From contig NC_091275.1 in NCBI RefSeq assembly GCF_042100115.1, positions 558,001 through 622,000 on the forward strand: 64,000 nucleotides of DNA, given 5' to 3'. Positions 35,157-46,500 of this stretch are shown here, one piece after another; the stretch's first letter is position 1; each line of letters opens with the position of its first letter. The notes under the pieces are model-generated. The model did not search any database. It was not told where the DNA came from and saw only the letters and a program-made list of their open reading frames with translations. This DNA is from Alternaria dauci. Lineage: Eukaryota > Ascomycota > Dothideomycetes > Pleosporales > Pleosporaceae. The translations under genes were made by a program, and so were the position numbers.

Positions 35157-36917
35157 TCACGCCTCATTCGCGCTCTGTTTCGCTATGACTCTTCCCGAAT
35201 CAACAATAATCTGGGTATCAAGTCTCTTGCCCGTGTCACCATATTCCAAGCGCTTCCACGTAACGATGCGCGCCTGATTCGTATCGATTTCAAAAACGCG
35301 TAAGCGGCGGTGATAATTGTTGTAACCGCCATAGCCACCAAAGCCACTGCCACCGGCATAGCACATCCACAGTTCCGGATCGCCCGTGTCTCGATTCTTG
35401 GCCAGCGCACAGTAGTCGTTGACGTGGTCGTGGCCACACGAGACGGCGCTGATGTCGTATTCGACCAGGGCGTCTTTGAAGTGGGTATTGAAAGCCGGGG
35501 CGGTGATGGGCTCGGTCCAGTTTCCTACGCGCTCGTTTTCAGGGTCGCCGTATTCGGGAAGGGGGATGTGGATAAAGGCCATGTTGAGATGCTTGTGGGT
35601 GTAGTGGCTATGCGCTTCCTTTAAGCCCTCGGCGGTGGTCTTGAACCAGTCGATTTGGTTTGGCTTGAGCCAGTCGTAGCCGCGGTAGTGGGTCTCGTCT
35701 GGCGAGTACGAGTGTGTGTCGAGAAAGTACAGGGTCAGGGCTGAGTGTTTGGTGCTGTGGGCTTGGATCTCGACAAAGTAGTTTCCGACGCCATCTATGG
35801 TGTTGGGGCCGGGCTCGCTGACGGAGTAGGGGAGCGAGTCGTAGAGGTCCATTTGGGCGTGGCGGGATAGTGTGCCTTCGTCGTCGTGGTTGCCGAAGAT
35901 GGCCGCGTATGGGATCTTGCGCTCTGCGAGGGGGTCGACTATCTTGAACAGGGCCTGGAGGTGGTTGTTAGCTACCGTGTCGCTCTGGAAACAGGAGGCG
36001 TCGTACACTTTGGACATCAGGTGCGGTGTCGCCGTTGACCTGGTCGCCAGACAAGACGACAAAGTCTGGCTTTTCGTCGTCGAGCACTCTCTCGACAAAC
36101 TCCATGGTCCTGGGGTCGGCATCGCAGTGTCCGCCGTTGTGGTCCTTGGGCTCCGGGTCTCTGCAGTGGCCCAGGCCGGTGCTGAGGTGCAGGTCGGATA
36201 TCTGCATAATCTTGAACTTGCCATCCTTTCTGATTTTGGGCACAGGCTTCTCGACCTTGGCTGCGGGGCCTCTCCGTATGCTGAGGCGAGGTTCGGTGCT
36301 CGCTTTGCCCGTCTCGAGATGCAAGGCGCCGTTCTTGACGAGTTCCCAGCCAGGACGCGGCTCCACCGCATCGGCGCCAAACAAAATGTCGACGGCCGTT
36401 ACGGCCTTTTTGGAGTCGCTCGCGTGACGCTTCAGGGAGCGCTTGATCCAGATGCCGGCGGGGCGCGACTCCCATTTCTCCGAGGCCTGCGTCTTCTCAC
36501 CCACAGAGGGGTCGAGCTTGCCTGTGCGGACGTCGACGATGACCTTGTCTTCGGTCTTGAGCTCCTCCTCGCGCTTGCGCTTGACGTGGACGTAGGCCTT
36601 GGACACCCATCCCGAGCCGAGGTAGAGGTCCTTCTCGATGCGGTGCCACTTCTTCTGGTCGAGCATGCACTTGGAGAGGGGGTTGATGGTCGAGCATGTC
36701 TGCACGGTCATGTCGGTGATGATGAGGCCGTCGTGGTGCAGTGGCATGTGACTGTGGACAGAGTGCGGGAGGACCCGGTAGCGGTTATCGAGGAAGAATA
36801 TGGTGACGGAGACGACGATGCTCAGGGCGATGAGCTGTATGCCCGTCCGGACCTGTCGACGACTGTCAGTGCCGAGGGGGAGAATGGCGACGGTGTGCTC
36901 ACGATGCGGCGCGTCAT
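35157..36917 (-). CDS. DCR2: Dcr2-type calcineurin-like phosphoesterase
   Basis: Metallophosphatase like yeast Dcr2, which dephosphorylates Sic1 and Ire1 and so affects cell-cycle start and the unfolded-protein response. Exons in gene order: 36917-36903, 36852-36007 and 35954-35157; 552 residues. The first exon encodes only five residues (MTRRI); joined to VRTGIQLIALSIVVSVTIFF it forms the N-terminal membrane anchor. Without that splice the frame would need a TTG start at 36960, so the spliced ATG is preferred. The metallophosphatase motifs are complete: KIMQISDLHLSTG, VVLSGDQVNGDT, IFGNHDDEG, and near the end FIHIPLPEY and CGHDHVNDYC. An intron (36006-35955) falls between motifs 2 and 3. It diverges from a mitochondrial methyltransferase gene over 223 bp. 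Confidence 0.92.
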
Positions 36918-37140
36918 GGTCGAGGCTCTCGGGGGCGTGAGTGGTGGCGCATAGAGCCAAGGGGCGGGTTCAGGATGTGTGAGTGTCACGGCAGCGCGAG
37001 CTCAAGTCCATGGCATGGGGGCGTTTTGCTGGTGAAATGGCGTCAGGCGTGTTGCGAGGTCCATACAGTAGTGTGTTGCTTGGCTGGGGTGCGGAGAAGG
37101 CGTCACCTCCGCATCCCACGTCTTTTGCCTCTACAACGCC
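36918..37140. promoter_or_regulatory. Compact divergent promoter, DCR2 and TRM61-like
   Basis: Only 223 bp separate the two start codons, so both promoters must overlap here. No TATA-like box is obvious on either side. Confidence 0.55.
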
Positions 37141-38471
37141 ATGCGCTTTTCCTCGCTCGGCCAGCTACGCCGTGCTGCACTGGACCCGCGTGCGCGACCC
37201 TTTACGAGTAGCTCCTGCCTGTGTCGCGCGTTCCAAGGCAAGACCTCTGCTTCCTCCACCACCGCCCCGACTCCGCTCACAGGCGCATAGAAGGCGATGT
37301 TGTGCTCCTGCGCGAGAGCAAAGAGACACACGATGGCCGCCTCGTGAAGCTGCAGGCGTCCAAGTCGACGGGCACACACCGGGGCGTCATCAAGCACCAG
37401 GATGTCATAGGCAAAGAGCCGCGGCAAATGGTCAACTCCCACAAGGGCGCCCCGTTCCGCGTCCACGAGCCTACGCTGGCCGAGTACGTCAGACTGACTC
37501 CACGCCTGGTTACGCCAATCTACCCTTCAGACACGAATCTCATCGTGTCCCTGCTCGACATCCACGTCGACACTCCCTCGCCAAGCCCAAGCACCGAGCC
37601 ACCGTTTGAGATACTCGAAGCTGGCACAGGTCACGGGGCCCTGACGCTGCATCTCTCGCGCGCCATACACGCCGCCAACCCGCCCGTCCCGAGGACACCG
37701 ACGTACGCTACCGGCGAAGAAGAACCCGAAGATGCGGTATATCTCGGCGAGTCGCTAGCAGACCTGCAAGAGGCAGGCCTCGAGTCATGGAAACAGGGCC
37801 GTCGCGCCCTCGTACACACGCTGGACATCTCCAGCAAGCATTCCAAGCACGCACAGAAGATTGTCCAAGGCTTCCGCCATGGCATGTACGCTGCCAACGT
37901 CGACTTCCACGTCGGAGACGTATCCGAGTGGATAGCCAAACAACGAGCGTCGAGGAAGACGGAAGAGCCATTCCTGAGCCATGTCTTCTTGGACCTGCCC
38001 AACGCCACTAGTCACCTGGCCAATGTCGCTCCCGCCTTGCACGTCAATGGTTTGCTCGCCGTCTTCAACCCGAGCATCACCCAGATTGCCGAATGTGTCG
38101 AGACGATTCGCAGACATAAACTGCCCTATCTGCTCGACCAGGTCGTTGAGCTCGGCGCAGGCACAATTCGCGAGTGGGACGTCCGCGCCGTCAAACCGAG
38201 AGCACCCAAACAGGATGCTCATACGAAGCAACCTTCCGAACCTCCGGCCGACGAGAGCACGGATTCCGAGTCTGGCCAAATAGCACGCGATACTGAGCTG
38301 GGAGAAGAGCTCAACAAGGAAGACGACAAATGGGTCATGGTGTGCAGACCAAAGGTCGGTCACCAAGTTGTCGGAGGTGGCTTCCTGGCTCTATGGAGGC
38401 GTATGGAAAGGGTTGGAAACAAAGAACCAGCCGAGAAGCCTGAAGATACAGAGTCGGTAGAAGAAAGCTGA
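37141..38471 (+). CDS. Mitochondrial TRM61-like tRNA (m1A) methyltransferase
   Basis: S-adenosylmethionine-dependent methyltransferase of the Trm61/Gcd14 family, predicted to make N1-methyladenosine in mitochondrial tRNA or rRNA. The main exon runs to 38471. The N terminus is taken from ATG 37141 because it encodes an Arg/Ser-rich mitochondrial-type presequence (MRFSSLGQLRRAALDPRAR). The most frame-consistent intron is 37221-37282, giving 37141-37220 plus 37283-38471 and 422 residues; the donor is weak, so this border is uncertain. The fold is shown by EPTLAEYVRLTPRLVTPIYP, SAM motif I (ILEAGTGHGALTLHLS), LDIS after strand 2, and HVFLDLPNATSHL. A long low-complexity acidic insertion precedes the final WVMVCRPK strand. 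The sequence lacks the usual partner Trm6, as do animal TRMT61B enzymes. Confidence 0.8.
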
Positions 38472-38550
38472 ATACGAGGCTGACATTGAATCCTGTCTCA
38501 TCCCATCACTGACGTTTGATCTTCTCTACTTCTGTACCTATCGTGTACAC

Positions 38551-39688
38551 CTATGCGGAATCCATGAGTCTACAACTACTCTCAGGCCTCAAGGCGTTAC
38601 TTGCCGAAGTAAACACCACCAACACAGCAGCATAGCTAGAACCCGTCCCAACAAATGGTCAGCAGTCCATACTCCTTGATAAAAAAAAGACACTCCACGG
38701 CGCAACACGTACCTCGCCCCAGCAGTAAACGTCTCGATCGTCCTCGCCTTTGTTCACGTCGACAGCGCCGAAAGAAAGAACAATACAGCCACCGTAATCG
38801 TAACAAGCCGCCACAACGCATCCTGAATGCAAAACAACACAATGACAGGCGCCAGCAGTATCCCGCCCGCAACCCACGCCGTCACTGCCCGACTAAACGA
38901 CCGCAGACGCGGGCCCGCGAAGAAGATGCTGGGCTCTTGCGTTAGATCGGCACGCCCTGGTTTGAGCGCCTCAGGAAGAAACGTTAGTTTGCGAATGGGA
39001 CGTGCCAGTCTGAATGCTGCTCGTTCGATCAAGGACTCCATTGACGTTGCTGCGCTGTCTAGGGCGCCGGTTAGATTGGCTAGGTCGTGTGTGTGAGAGA
39101 GAAATTCTCGCTCTGCTCGAGCAATGTTGCCGGGACCGTTGAGCCAGTTCTCTACGCTGGATAGGTCGCGGGCTGAGGCGGTGGGGAGGCGCATTGCGTG
39201 GTGGTAGTCGCGCATCATTGTGTCTGTTTTCTCTTGTCAGTTTTGACGTTTGTCGATTGAAAGAGCTGGCTGATACAAGAATAAACATGACGTTCCTGTG
39301 CAGATTACACAGGTCCGTTACATCTTCTCACCATATTCGGACAACGAAACCTGCAGTCTCTTCAACACATCAAGTCGTTCGGCATTCTCGTCTTGCCTCG
39401 CGCACCCTAGAAAAAGCTTTCGAGGCTCTTGCTCATCGATAGAGCAGAGTCTCGTCTCTAGCTCTGCAATGCCATCTTGCTTGAGTAGCAGCAAGCGTAG
39501 CCTTGTCCTAGTAAAGCGTCGGAAGTTTTGTAATGCAGGGTGCATGTCCAGAAGCGCAGCGAACTTGGGATACCCGTTCGGAACGTCATCGACTGTTTCG
39601 AAACTAATGTCTTAGACTAATTTCGGCTGCATAGCTGGCTTGTTAACTCACAAGAAAACTGGCCCTTGTGGGTGGGAAGTGTTGACAT
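38551..39688 (-). pseudogene. DUF6594 membrane protein gene with in-frame TGA
   Basis: Fungal DUF6594-family membrane protein of unknown function. Four exons in gene order: 39688-39652, 39592-39332, 39223-38713 and 38635-38551; without the break it would give 297 residues. The N-terminal part has the family look: NGYPKFAALL, then RRFTRTRLRLLLLKQDGIAELE and a coiled region ending YDTMMRDYHHAM after splicing. The C-terminal part has two hydrophobic helices (AWVAGGILLAPVIVLFCIQ; ITVAVLFFLSALS), then TKARTIETFTAGA and SYAAVLVVF in the last exon. A TGA at 38756-38754 interrupts the frame between LSALST and TKARTIE, at a place where homologues read through. The truncated product would have 255 residues and lack the last helix. 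All other frame and splice signals are intact, so the change is recent, a sequencing error, or tolerated. It is not followed by CTA, the usual readthrough context. Confidence 0.68.
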
Positions 39689-40110
39689 GGCGCTTGGAGA
39701 ATGAGCAGCAACTTGTTTGGATATTGCGACGAACCAATCCTAATGGTAGATCATACAACAAGCGAAATGCAGCTCTGCCCGCCTTTGTGGCCTTTTAGTC
39801 CGGGTCGATGGATGCCTGCAGACGTTGGATATCCAATGATTACACTGCCGGGATGCACAGCATGCCTCTGTCGTTCTTATCGTGTACAGGCTGACATTCA
39901 CCACCTACCTGCATGCAAGGCGTCCAATTGAATTTCTACACGACACGAATATATATACCAAAGGCTGATTCTAGAGAGGCACAGGGTTCACCTGCCGTGG
40001 CGACAAGGATGACTCTGCCGGGCTATATCAGAGTTGCCTAGGCCCTAGAATGCACAGCCTACGCTACACTACTTCTACTGTAATTACAAACAACTCAGCT
40101 TCCCTTTGCC
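39689..40110. other. Intergenic, divergent
   Basis: A 422-bp space between the DUF6594 gene and a small hypothetical gene. No motif recognised. Confidence 0.45.
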
Positions 40111-40504
40111 ATGGATGACCCAAACGACAAAGATGTACCCGTGGTGAGTTGCACGGCGTATTACCGCTGAGACTCGCTAACGCTGTAGTCATCGCGACAC
40201 AATGGGCCTCTGAAAGACGGAGAGGGGAGACCAGTTAAGAAGACATATGTTCTGCCAACCCCTTTCTTGCATTCTCTACATCCACTAATTGGTAAATAAT
40301 TCCCTTTTACTGACTGTCCCCCAGCAAGCCAAATTTGCACCAGGCGACCAGGTCCGAATCAAGGCTACCAGTGCCCAAGGACTCCGCGGACCGTACAAGG
40401 TTACCGAAAAGTTGTCAGGCCCGAGGTACACGCTTGAAGGATCTGACGGCAGCTCCGTCGACAACGGAAAGCAGTTTGAGGAAGCGGAATTGGATCATGC
40501 GTAA
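40111..40504 (+). CDS. Small hypothetical protein with beta-rich C-terminal domain
   Basis: Proposed exons 40111-40143, 40189-40233 and 40325-40504 give 85 residues. The first intron has a strong GTGAGT donor; the second uses GTTAAG and an acceptor preceded by CTGAC, and its donor is less sure. The C-terminal 59 residues, KFAPGDQVRIKATS, GLRGPYKV and RYTLEGSDG, look like a small SH3/KOW-like barrel similar to many short fungal proteins of unknown function. No signal peptide. Its stop lies only 18 bp from the stop of the convergent caspase-like gene, so 3' UTRs must overlap. Confidence 0.6.
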
Positions 40505-40522
40505 ATAAAAACAAGCGTATTT

Positions 40523-42877
40523 CTAGGCATTGGGTCTCCTCCGTTCAAGCTTCCGCAATACCGTTCTGTCCATTGCATCAAGAAGCTTGCTTTTCCGTTC
40601 GTCGTCTTGCGTGACGCCAAAATCCGATTCGAGACAGGTCAGCACTGCATCTCTGTAATCTGAGCCAACATAGTGTGCCAGACTCTCTCGTGCCGTATCT
40701 TTCAGCCACTTGACCATATCTTCCTGTGCCACTTGCTCATGCCTGTCTTTCACCGTGGCATGCTTGTGGTACCCTTTCTGCTGATGCTTGGCCCGTTTCT
40801 CAATCGTATCGCGACAAGATTTCCAGAGTCCGATTTCCAGCAGCACAACACCCAACGAGTACAGATCGTGTTCCTTCTTGTGACCGTCTCGCACCTCGCC
40901 CTGTCGGTCTGGATGCCGATATATATCAAGCTCGATATTCTCCACGTACCGGCCGACCGACGCTTTCGCATTGGGACGCGCAAAGTCGAAGCCGTGCAGA
41001 TACGGCGAGTCGAAAGCCCATCTGTCGCTCGTGTCTCCCGAGACAGGCTTCAGGAACACAATGTTGTGAGACGAGATGGACTGGTGTACCCAGTCGACGC
41101 GATGCCATTGTTCGACTGCTTTTGCGATGTCGTAGGCCATAGTCAGGCGCTCTTCGAGGGTAGGTCGCAAGTGGCGGTTGAGATTCATCACTGCGTCGTA
41201 CAAGGTGATGGACTTCTTCTTGTAGTCGTTGGGTATGAGAAAGTGATACACGAACCGACGATCATGTTCCTCATGCTTCCAGTCATGGAGTTGAAGACAT
41301 CGAAACGACTCTGGCTTCTCCACTTCCAAGAGGTTTGCGAGAAGGGCTATGCGTGCCTTCATATCTTTGATATCTCCAGGGCTCCGGTGTTCATCATACT
41401 TTTTGTACTCTTCCATTACTCGATCTGGAGCTACCCGTGTAACGGACCTGGTTGCAGCAACCTTCCCCTTGAGCTCGGGTTCTTGTTGCCGACAGATGAT
41501 TTTACGTAGAACCAAGTGGCTCTTCAATTCGAATAGCTCCGATGCAGGATCATCGAGTACTCGATCGATCATAGCGGGGTTTGAAGATGCATCAGAGAAC
41601 ATCACTACCTTTTGCAGGAGTTGTGTGATTTCCATGTTGCAAGCATTCATTGTCTTGATCAGGTCATCGTCAAATTGCCGTTTTCGATCTTCGAGTTCTG
41701 CGAATGCTGATGTATCAAGCCGTGACTTGTAACGGGTTACGTGCTGTTCCAGTGAGTTCCAAACCTCGCTGATCTGCTTCAATACCGGAATGTCCACATA
41801 TTGCGCAACGGCGCCAGATTTCATTGGAAGCGAGTTTCCAATAAAGTCGTTGATGTTTGCAGTTTGAGTCAGTACTCTCTCAACCTTCAATCCTGCGACA
41901 AGTTCATTTGGTGCTTCGTCGAAGAGCCACCGGCCGATGTTCTTTAGGATAGCGTGAGTCAAAGGTTCCCGCATGCCAATAGTAACGCTCACAGCTGCCC
42001 TCCAAGCCACCATGCTCTCTGTTTGTTCTCCTGGTTCCGGAAGTTTCTCAAGGACAACACTTCGCTCTGAAGGACCGGCGCGAAGATGCACGTGGAAGGG
42101 GGTGGTATATAAATCGGCCTTTCGGTGGACCAGAGCAGCATGTAGCTCCGATATTTTCACTTGCTTCTTCTCCTTGATCCACTCTTTCATAAGCTTGATC
42201 ATTCCGTTTGTGAAAGAGAGGTCTCCTGGATGAGGTGTTTCAGCCTTGTCGCCTGCAGCCGCAAGTAGCTCCACTCCACTGGGTGGCTTGTCAAGTGCTT
42301 CGTCCCCAGTGTCTCTCCCCGCTTGCGCAGCATGACAACAGTCTAAGAGGAGGAGTACATCGAATGGAACGTCAATGAAGAGTTGTTGTACCTCGTACCA
42401 TCTTACGGATGGTCCACCTTCGCGTTGGCTGTCTGTTGTCAGATAACAAAACCTTAAAGGGTGAGGTTGTAATTACGCTCGCCATACTGCCCTTCGTTGT
42501 TGAGGGCCCCCAGGCCCAGTGTAGTGGATGTCGTCATCCTTATCCCCATGGCCACCGTAATGGATGATCAGCAGGCAAGGTGCGTCAAGCAAAGCCATTC
42601 GGCGTACGAGTAATGCTTGCTGATCCATGACGAATTTACGCATCTCGATCTGACTATGATTACTAGGAATAGCCCAGACCTGCGTGTCGAATTTGAGTCC
42701 CTCCTTGAAGAACGACTCTACCATCTCGGCTTCTCTCACGTAGTCCTCCAATCTATCCGAGTCCTCCCAATGTAAGATCACGGCTCGAACAGCGGCATAT
42801 CGTACTAGAGGCACTGGTTTCTCGACTAGATGTTTGAGACGCCTTTCGTAGTCATTGTCGGTGGCACCAGAATCCAT
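40523..42877 (-). CDS. Caspase-like domain fused to a pseudokinase
   Basis: Two exons in gene order, 42877-42477 and 42428-40523 (48-bp intron), give 768 residues. The N-terminal domain (about 1-250) is caspase-like: RAVILHWEDSD starts the fold, LLIIHYGGHGD carries the likely catalytic His 110, and after the intron VLLLLDCCHAAQAG carries the likely catalytic Cys 165; GVELLAAAGDK and the LSFT block are typical of fungal C14-like proteins. A helical linker follows. The C-terminal part (about 500-720) is kinase-like but degenerate: the HRD loop reads H582-Q-S with the catalytic Asp lost, Asn 588 remains, and DFG reads DFA at 615. Motifs IELDIYRHPDRQG and DLYSLGVVLLEIGLWKS match the pseudokinase that in other fungi sits behind HeLo cell-death domains. 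Inference: a cell-death or non-self-response protein in which the pseudokinase senses or regulates the protease. Substrates unknown. Confidence 0.85.
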
Positions 42878-43598
42878 GGTGGTGATAGGTAGCAACGATA
42901 CTGTCAGCAGAGGAGATAGACCCAACAGGTCAATCGATAAGCAAGATTTCAGAAGATTACTTTTTGAGGATGCTGAACAGTGGATGGGGCTTCGACCGGT
43001 TGTCGTGTTTGGTGGGCTGATGAAATTGATGGTGAGAGACCGATGTCTAGATATTTGGGGCGTTACATGGTATACCTTGGCGAAAAGTGGCCCGAAAGCA
43101 CACTTCCTAGTAATTGATTATCCTTGTATCGTCATGATCTCCCCGCTTGTCCTACGGCAGGGGCAATGGGTCGGCAAGAAGGCATGTCAAGACAGCCATA
43201 ACGACGGGGCGTTTGGCGCAAGGCTGAGGCAGTATGTGATGCAATTTCCACTATGTGAAGACGAACGCAGCTTCTCAGAACCCACTTGGTCGTGTAAGTC
43301 GCTCATTGGGGCATGATAAGCTCGCATCGATGCCTTGAGCCTATAAACACAGAGCTGGATAAATGACGCATATAATGGAGGGCGCTCTACAGAAGGCTGA
43401 AGATGGGCGTTTTACCCCTCCTTCGCCACATGCAAAGCCATGCGTGTGCAGTGCACGAGTTCTCGCATGGAATAAACGCGTAGTTGGAAGCGTCTTAGCC
43501 GAGACGAAACGGAGTTGATCTTGGTGGTCTCTTGTACAGCTGGACTGCGGCCTTCTATACCATTCCCCAATTCACGGGCTTAGAATTCAACGCCGAAT
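42878..43598. promoter_or_regulatory. Divergent promoter, caspase-pseudokinase and kinase-ankyrin genes
   Basis: A 721-bp region between two divergent start codons; the pair may be co-regulated. An open frame across 42855-43316 is a shadow overlapping the caspase gene start and has no motif. Confidence 0.5.
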
Positions 43599-46500
43599 AT
43601 GGTACACGAACGGTCAGATAGACGGGTTAAGGGAAGTGGGCCCGCGCGACAAGAGTCAGTTGACAATTCGACCAGGCTGGCAGAACCCGAGCAAGAAAGC
43701 CGAAGCAGATCCTATCCGGTAAACCCGAGCGACAGTAGACCTTACATCTCTGAACGCAACTCCGTTGGGTATTCCGGAGACAATCGAGATAAATCGGGTT
43801 CAAGCGTTGTCAACCCCCAATCACCCGGTTCCCTTGCCGCACGCACGACATTGGAGTACCTGTTTGAAGAGCTGCGACCCAAAACCTTGGCTGGTCCTGT
43901 CTCGCTGATAGGCCTACCCATCAACATCGGTGAGGGTGGTCAATTTGTTGTCTACAAGCAGGAAGTAGGATTCTTAGATCGGCAAACTTCTGATGGATCA
44001 GTTGTGGCGGTCAAGCGGCCAAAGACAAATTCCAACTCTGGCGGCCCTATGGATCTAGCGGACCCGAAGATGAAGGGAGATTTGAGCTATATCCGTAACG
44101 AGATACAGGCCCTGACACACCCAGTATTGCGACATCATCCGAATATCGTCAGATTGCTGTCATGGGCTTTCGGAAACGAATGGGACCGCCCCTTTTTCCT
44201 GGTGCTCGAACTTGCACATGAGGATCTGGCAAGCGCCTTGAAACAGCATGTTGCTCCCCCAGATCCGATGAAAGTGCAATTCTGTAGCGACATCGCTAAT
44301 GGACTGGTGGCCATCCACGAAGCGCGGTTTGTGCACGGCGATTTGAAGCCGGCGAACGTCCTTTTATTCCGCGCAGGGGCAGGATTTGTTGCGAAATTAG
44401 CGGATTTCGGCTACTCCGCTAACGAAACTGACCAAGCTGTTGGTCGCACACCTGGTTGGCAACCACCAGAACTCAAGCCATCTCGTTTAGGGGACTGTTT
44501 TTCCTTCGGGTTGCTCGTCTGGAGCGTACTCTTCCTCATGGGTGAAGCGCCTCCGCATCCCCCAGGTCAGTCGAGGAAGGAGCTCGCATTAGCGCACGTT
44601 ATGGCTCATCGCAATCAATATGCTGAGCCCGTGACTAAGAGGATAGAGACTGCCCTGAGTGGCTTACTCGAAGAGGACATGGCCCAAAGATCTTGTCAAG
44701 TAGATGGCTTCTTCATCCATGAGACGTCACCAGACCATGTAGGCCTGTAAGTAGCACGCGGCTTGTACAGGACTGCACTAACATCCGCTAGTCGAGATTC
44801 CGTGAAAAGATACGATCCACATATCCTGTACAACTTCATCTCCAACAGCTACAGATGGGAAATTCAGCCTCGAGCAGCGACCCTGCTCAACGGTCTCTAC
44901 CGAACGACTCAAGAGAACCCCAAGGCTCTCGAATCGCTCACACCAGGAGATGCACTAACCATAGGATTGTGTCTTGCGGTGCAGATACCTGCGGAAGATA
45001 CGAGCCGCAACCACCTTGTCCGGAAGTTCCTTGAGATCTCAGCGAGACAACGTGACAGTATTGGTTGTGAAGACGACCCTGTTGCTTATCAAGTCGAACG
45101 TACCACTGAGCGAGAGGTCTACCATAGCATTATTGCTGGTGATCTTCTATCCAGATTCTGCAAAACACTCGGTGAGCCAATCAGTCGCGAGGATGCTACC
45201 GAATGGTTGGAGGTGGCGGTGGACACTGGTTCCGTACATGCAAGAGCTGATCTGTATGAACTCGATCCCGAACGAATGAGCAGAATGTTGGAGTCCTTTT
45301 GCACTCGCGGCGGCTACAACGTGCTTTACCGTAATATGGCCTACTCACCGAACGAACTTACTCCGCCAGCTGTAACTGAGGTTACGGATCAGAATATACT
45401 CCACAGGCTGGCCGCTTTCGGAAGTTGCGAGGAGCTAAAGGAATGCCTCGAGGAGCATCGCGATCTCCCGCTGAACGCGTTCTCAGAGGAGGAAGAGACC
45501 GCCCTATATATTGCGTGTGCCCGGGGCTCTTGGAAGCATGCCGAACTATTGCTTGATAAAGGCGCCGATCCTACAATCAAGTGTACTGCGTCCAGAATCA
45601 CGAGTCTGCACTGGGTTTTTGCCTTCGACGGAAAGATGTGTGAGACAGCTGTCAGAAGAATGCTTCAAGCTGGAGCTGATATCAACGCTTCGATCCCCCC
45701 GAATGTCGAGCTACCTTTTCCCCACTATCCGTTCGTGTTACCGGCTGGGACTCCCCTTCATTGGGCAGTTGCTACCTCGAGCCATGACGCAACTAAAGCC
45801 TTGCTCGAAGCAGGCGCCGACGCCCTTTTGCGAAACGGCAGTGATCCGTACATGTACGATGACAGGATTCGCCATCTATACGCCATTGGAGGCCCGGATG
45901 CCGAAGGATGCACTTTTGCGGAGCCTGGATGTCTCGGTCTTTCTGCTGTGGATCTGGCTGCAGTTCATAGAGATCCATTCCTCTTGCAAATAATGGCTGA
46001 GCGAGGAGACCGTATAGACATCAATTCCGCTGATGAAGAAGGGTTGACTGTCTTTCACAGGCTGGCCACAAGCCAGGTGTTCCGTACGAGCTGTAGAGTA
46101 AGATATTCCGCACGGATGTTTCGTGGATTAAACGAAGCCGAGGCCTTGCCATCCTTGATCGCGGCAATCAAAAGTCTGGGTGGCGATATCGAGCGGTTGA
46201 CGAGTACTGCTGAAACTGCAGTTCAAAAGAAACTGAGGCCTACTGACCTCTCTAAGTCCAGCTATACCCCTCTGATGCTGGCAATATTAGAGGGAGACCA
46301 TAGTCTTGTCCATGCCCTGTTGAACTGTGGTGCGAGCGCCAACACAGAAAACGCGTCGCGAGCGACTGCGTTGTTCCACGTATCGCACAAAGCGAACGCG
46401 GAGCAACCTCAACTTTTGCAGTGCTTCCAGACACTGTTCACCCATAGCGCGAATATTAATCATCACTCCTTGACTGGAAACACTCCTCTACTCGCGGCGG

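Noticed and set aside
35872..36954. 360-codon plus-strand open frame
   Set aside because: Antisense shadow of the DCR2 exons; Val/Leu/Asp-rich without a family match.
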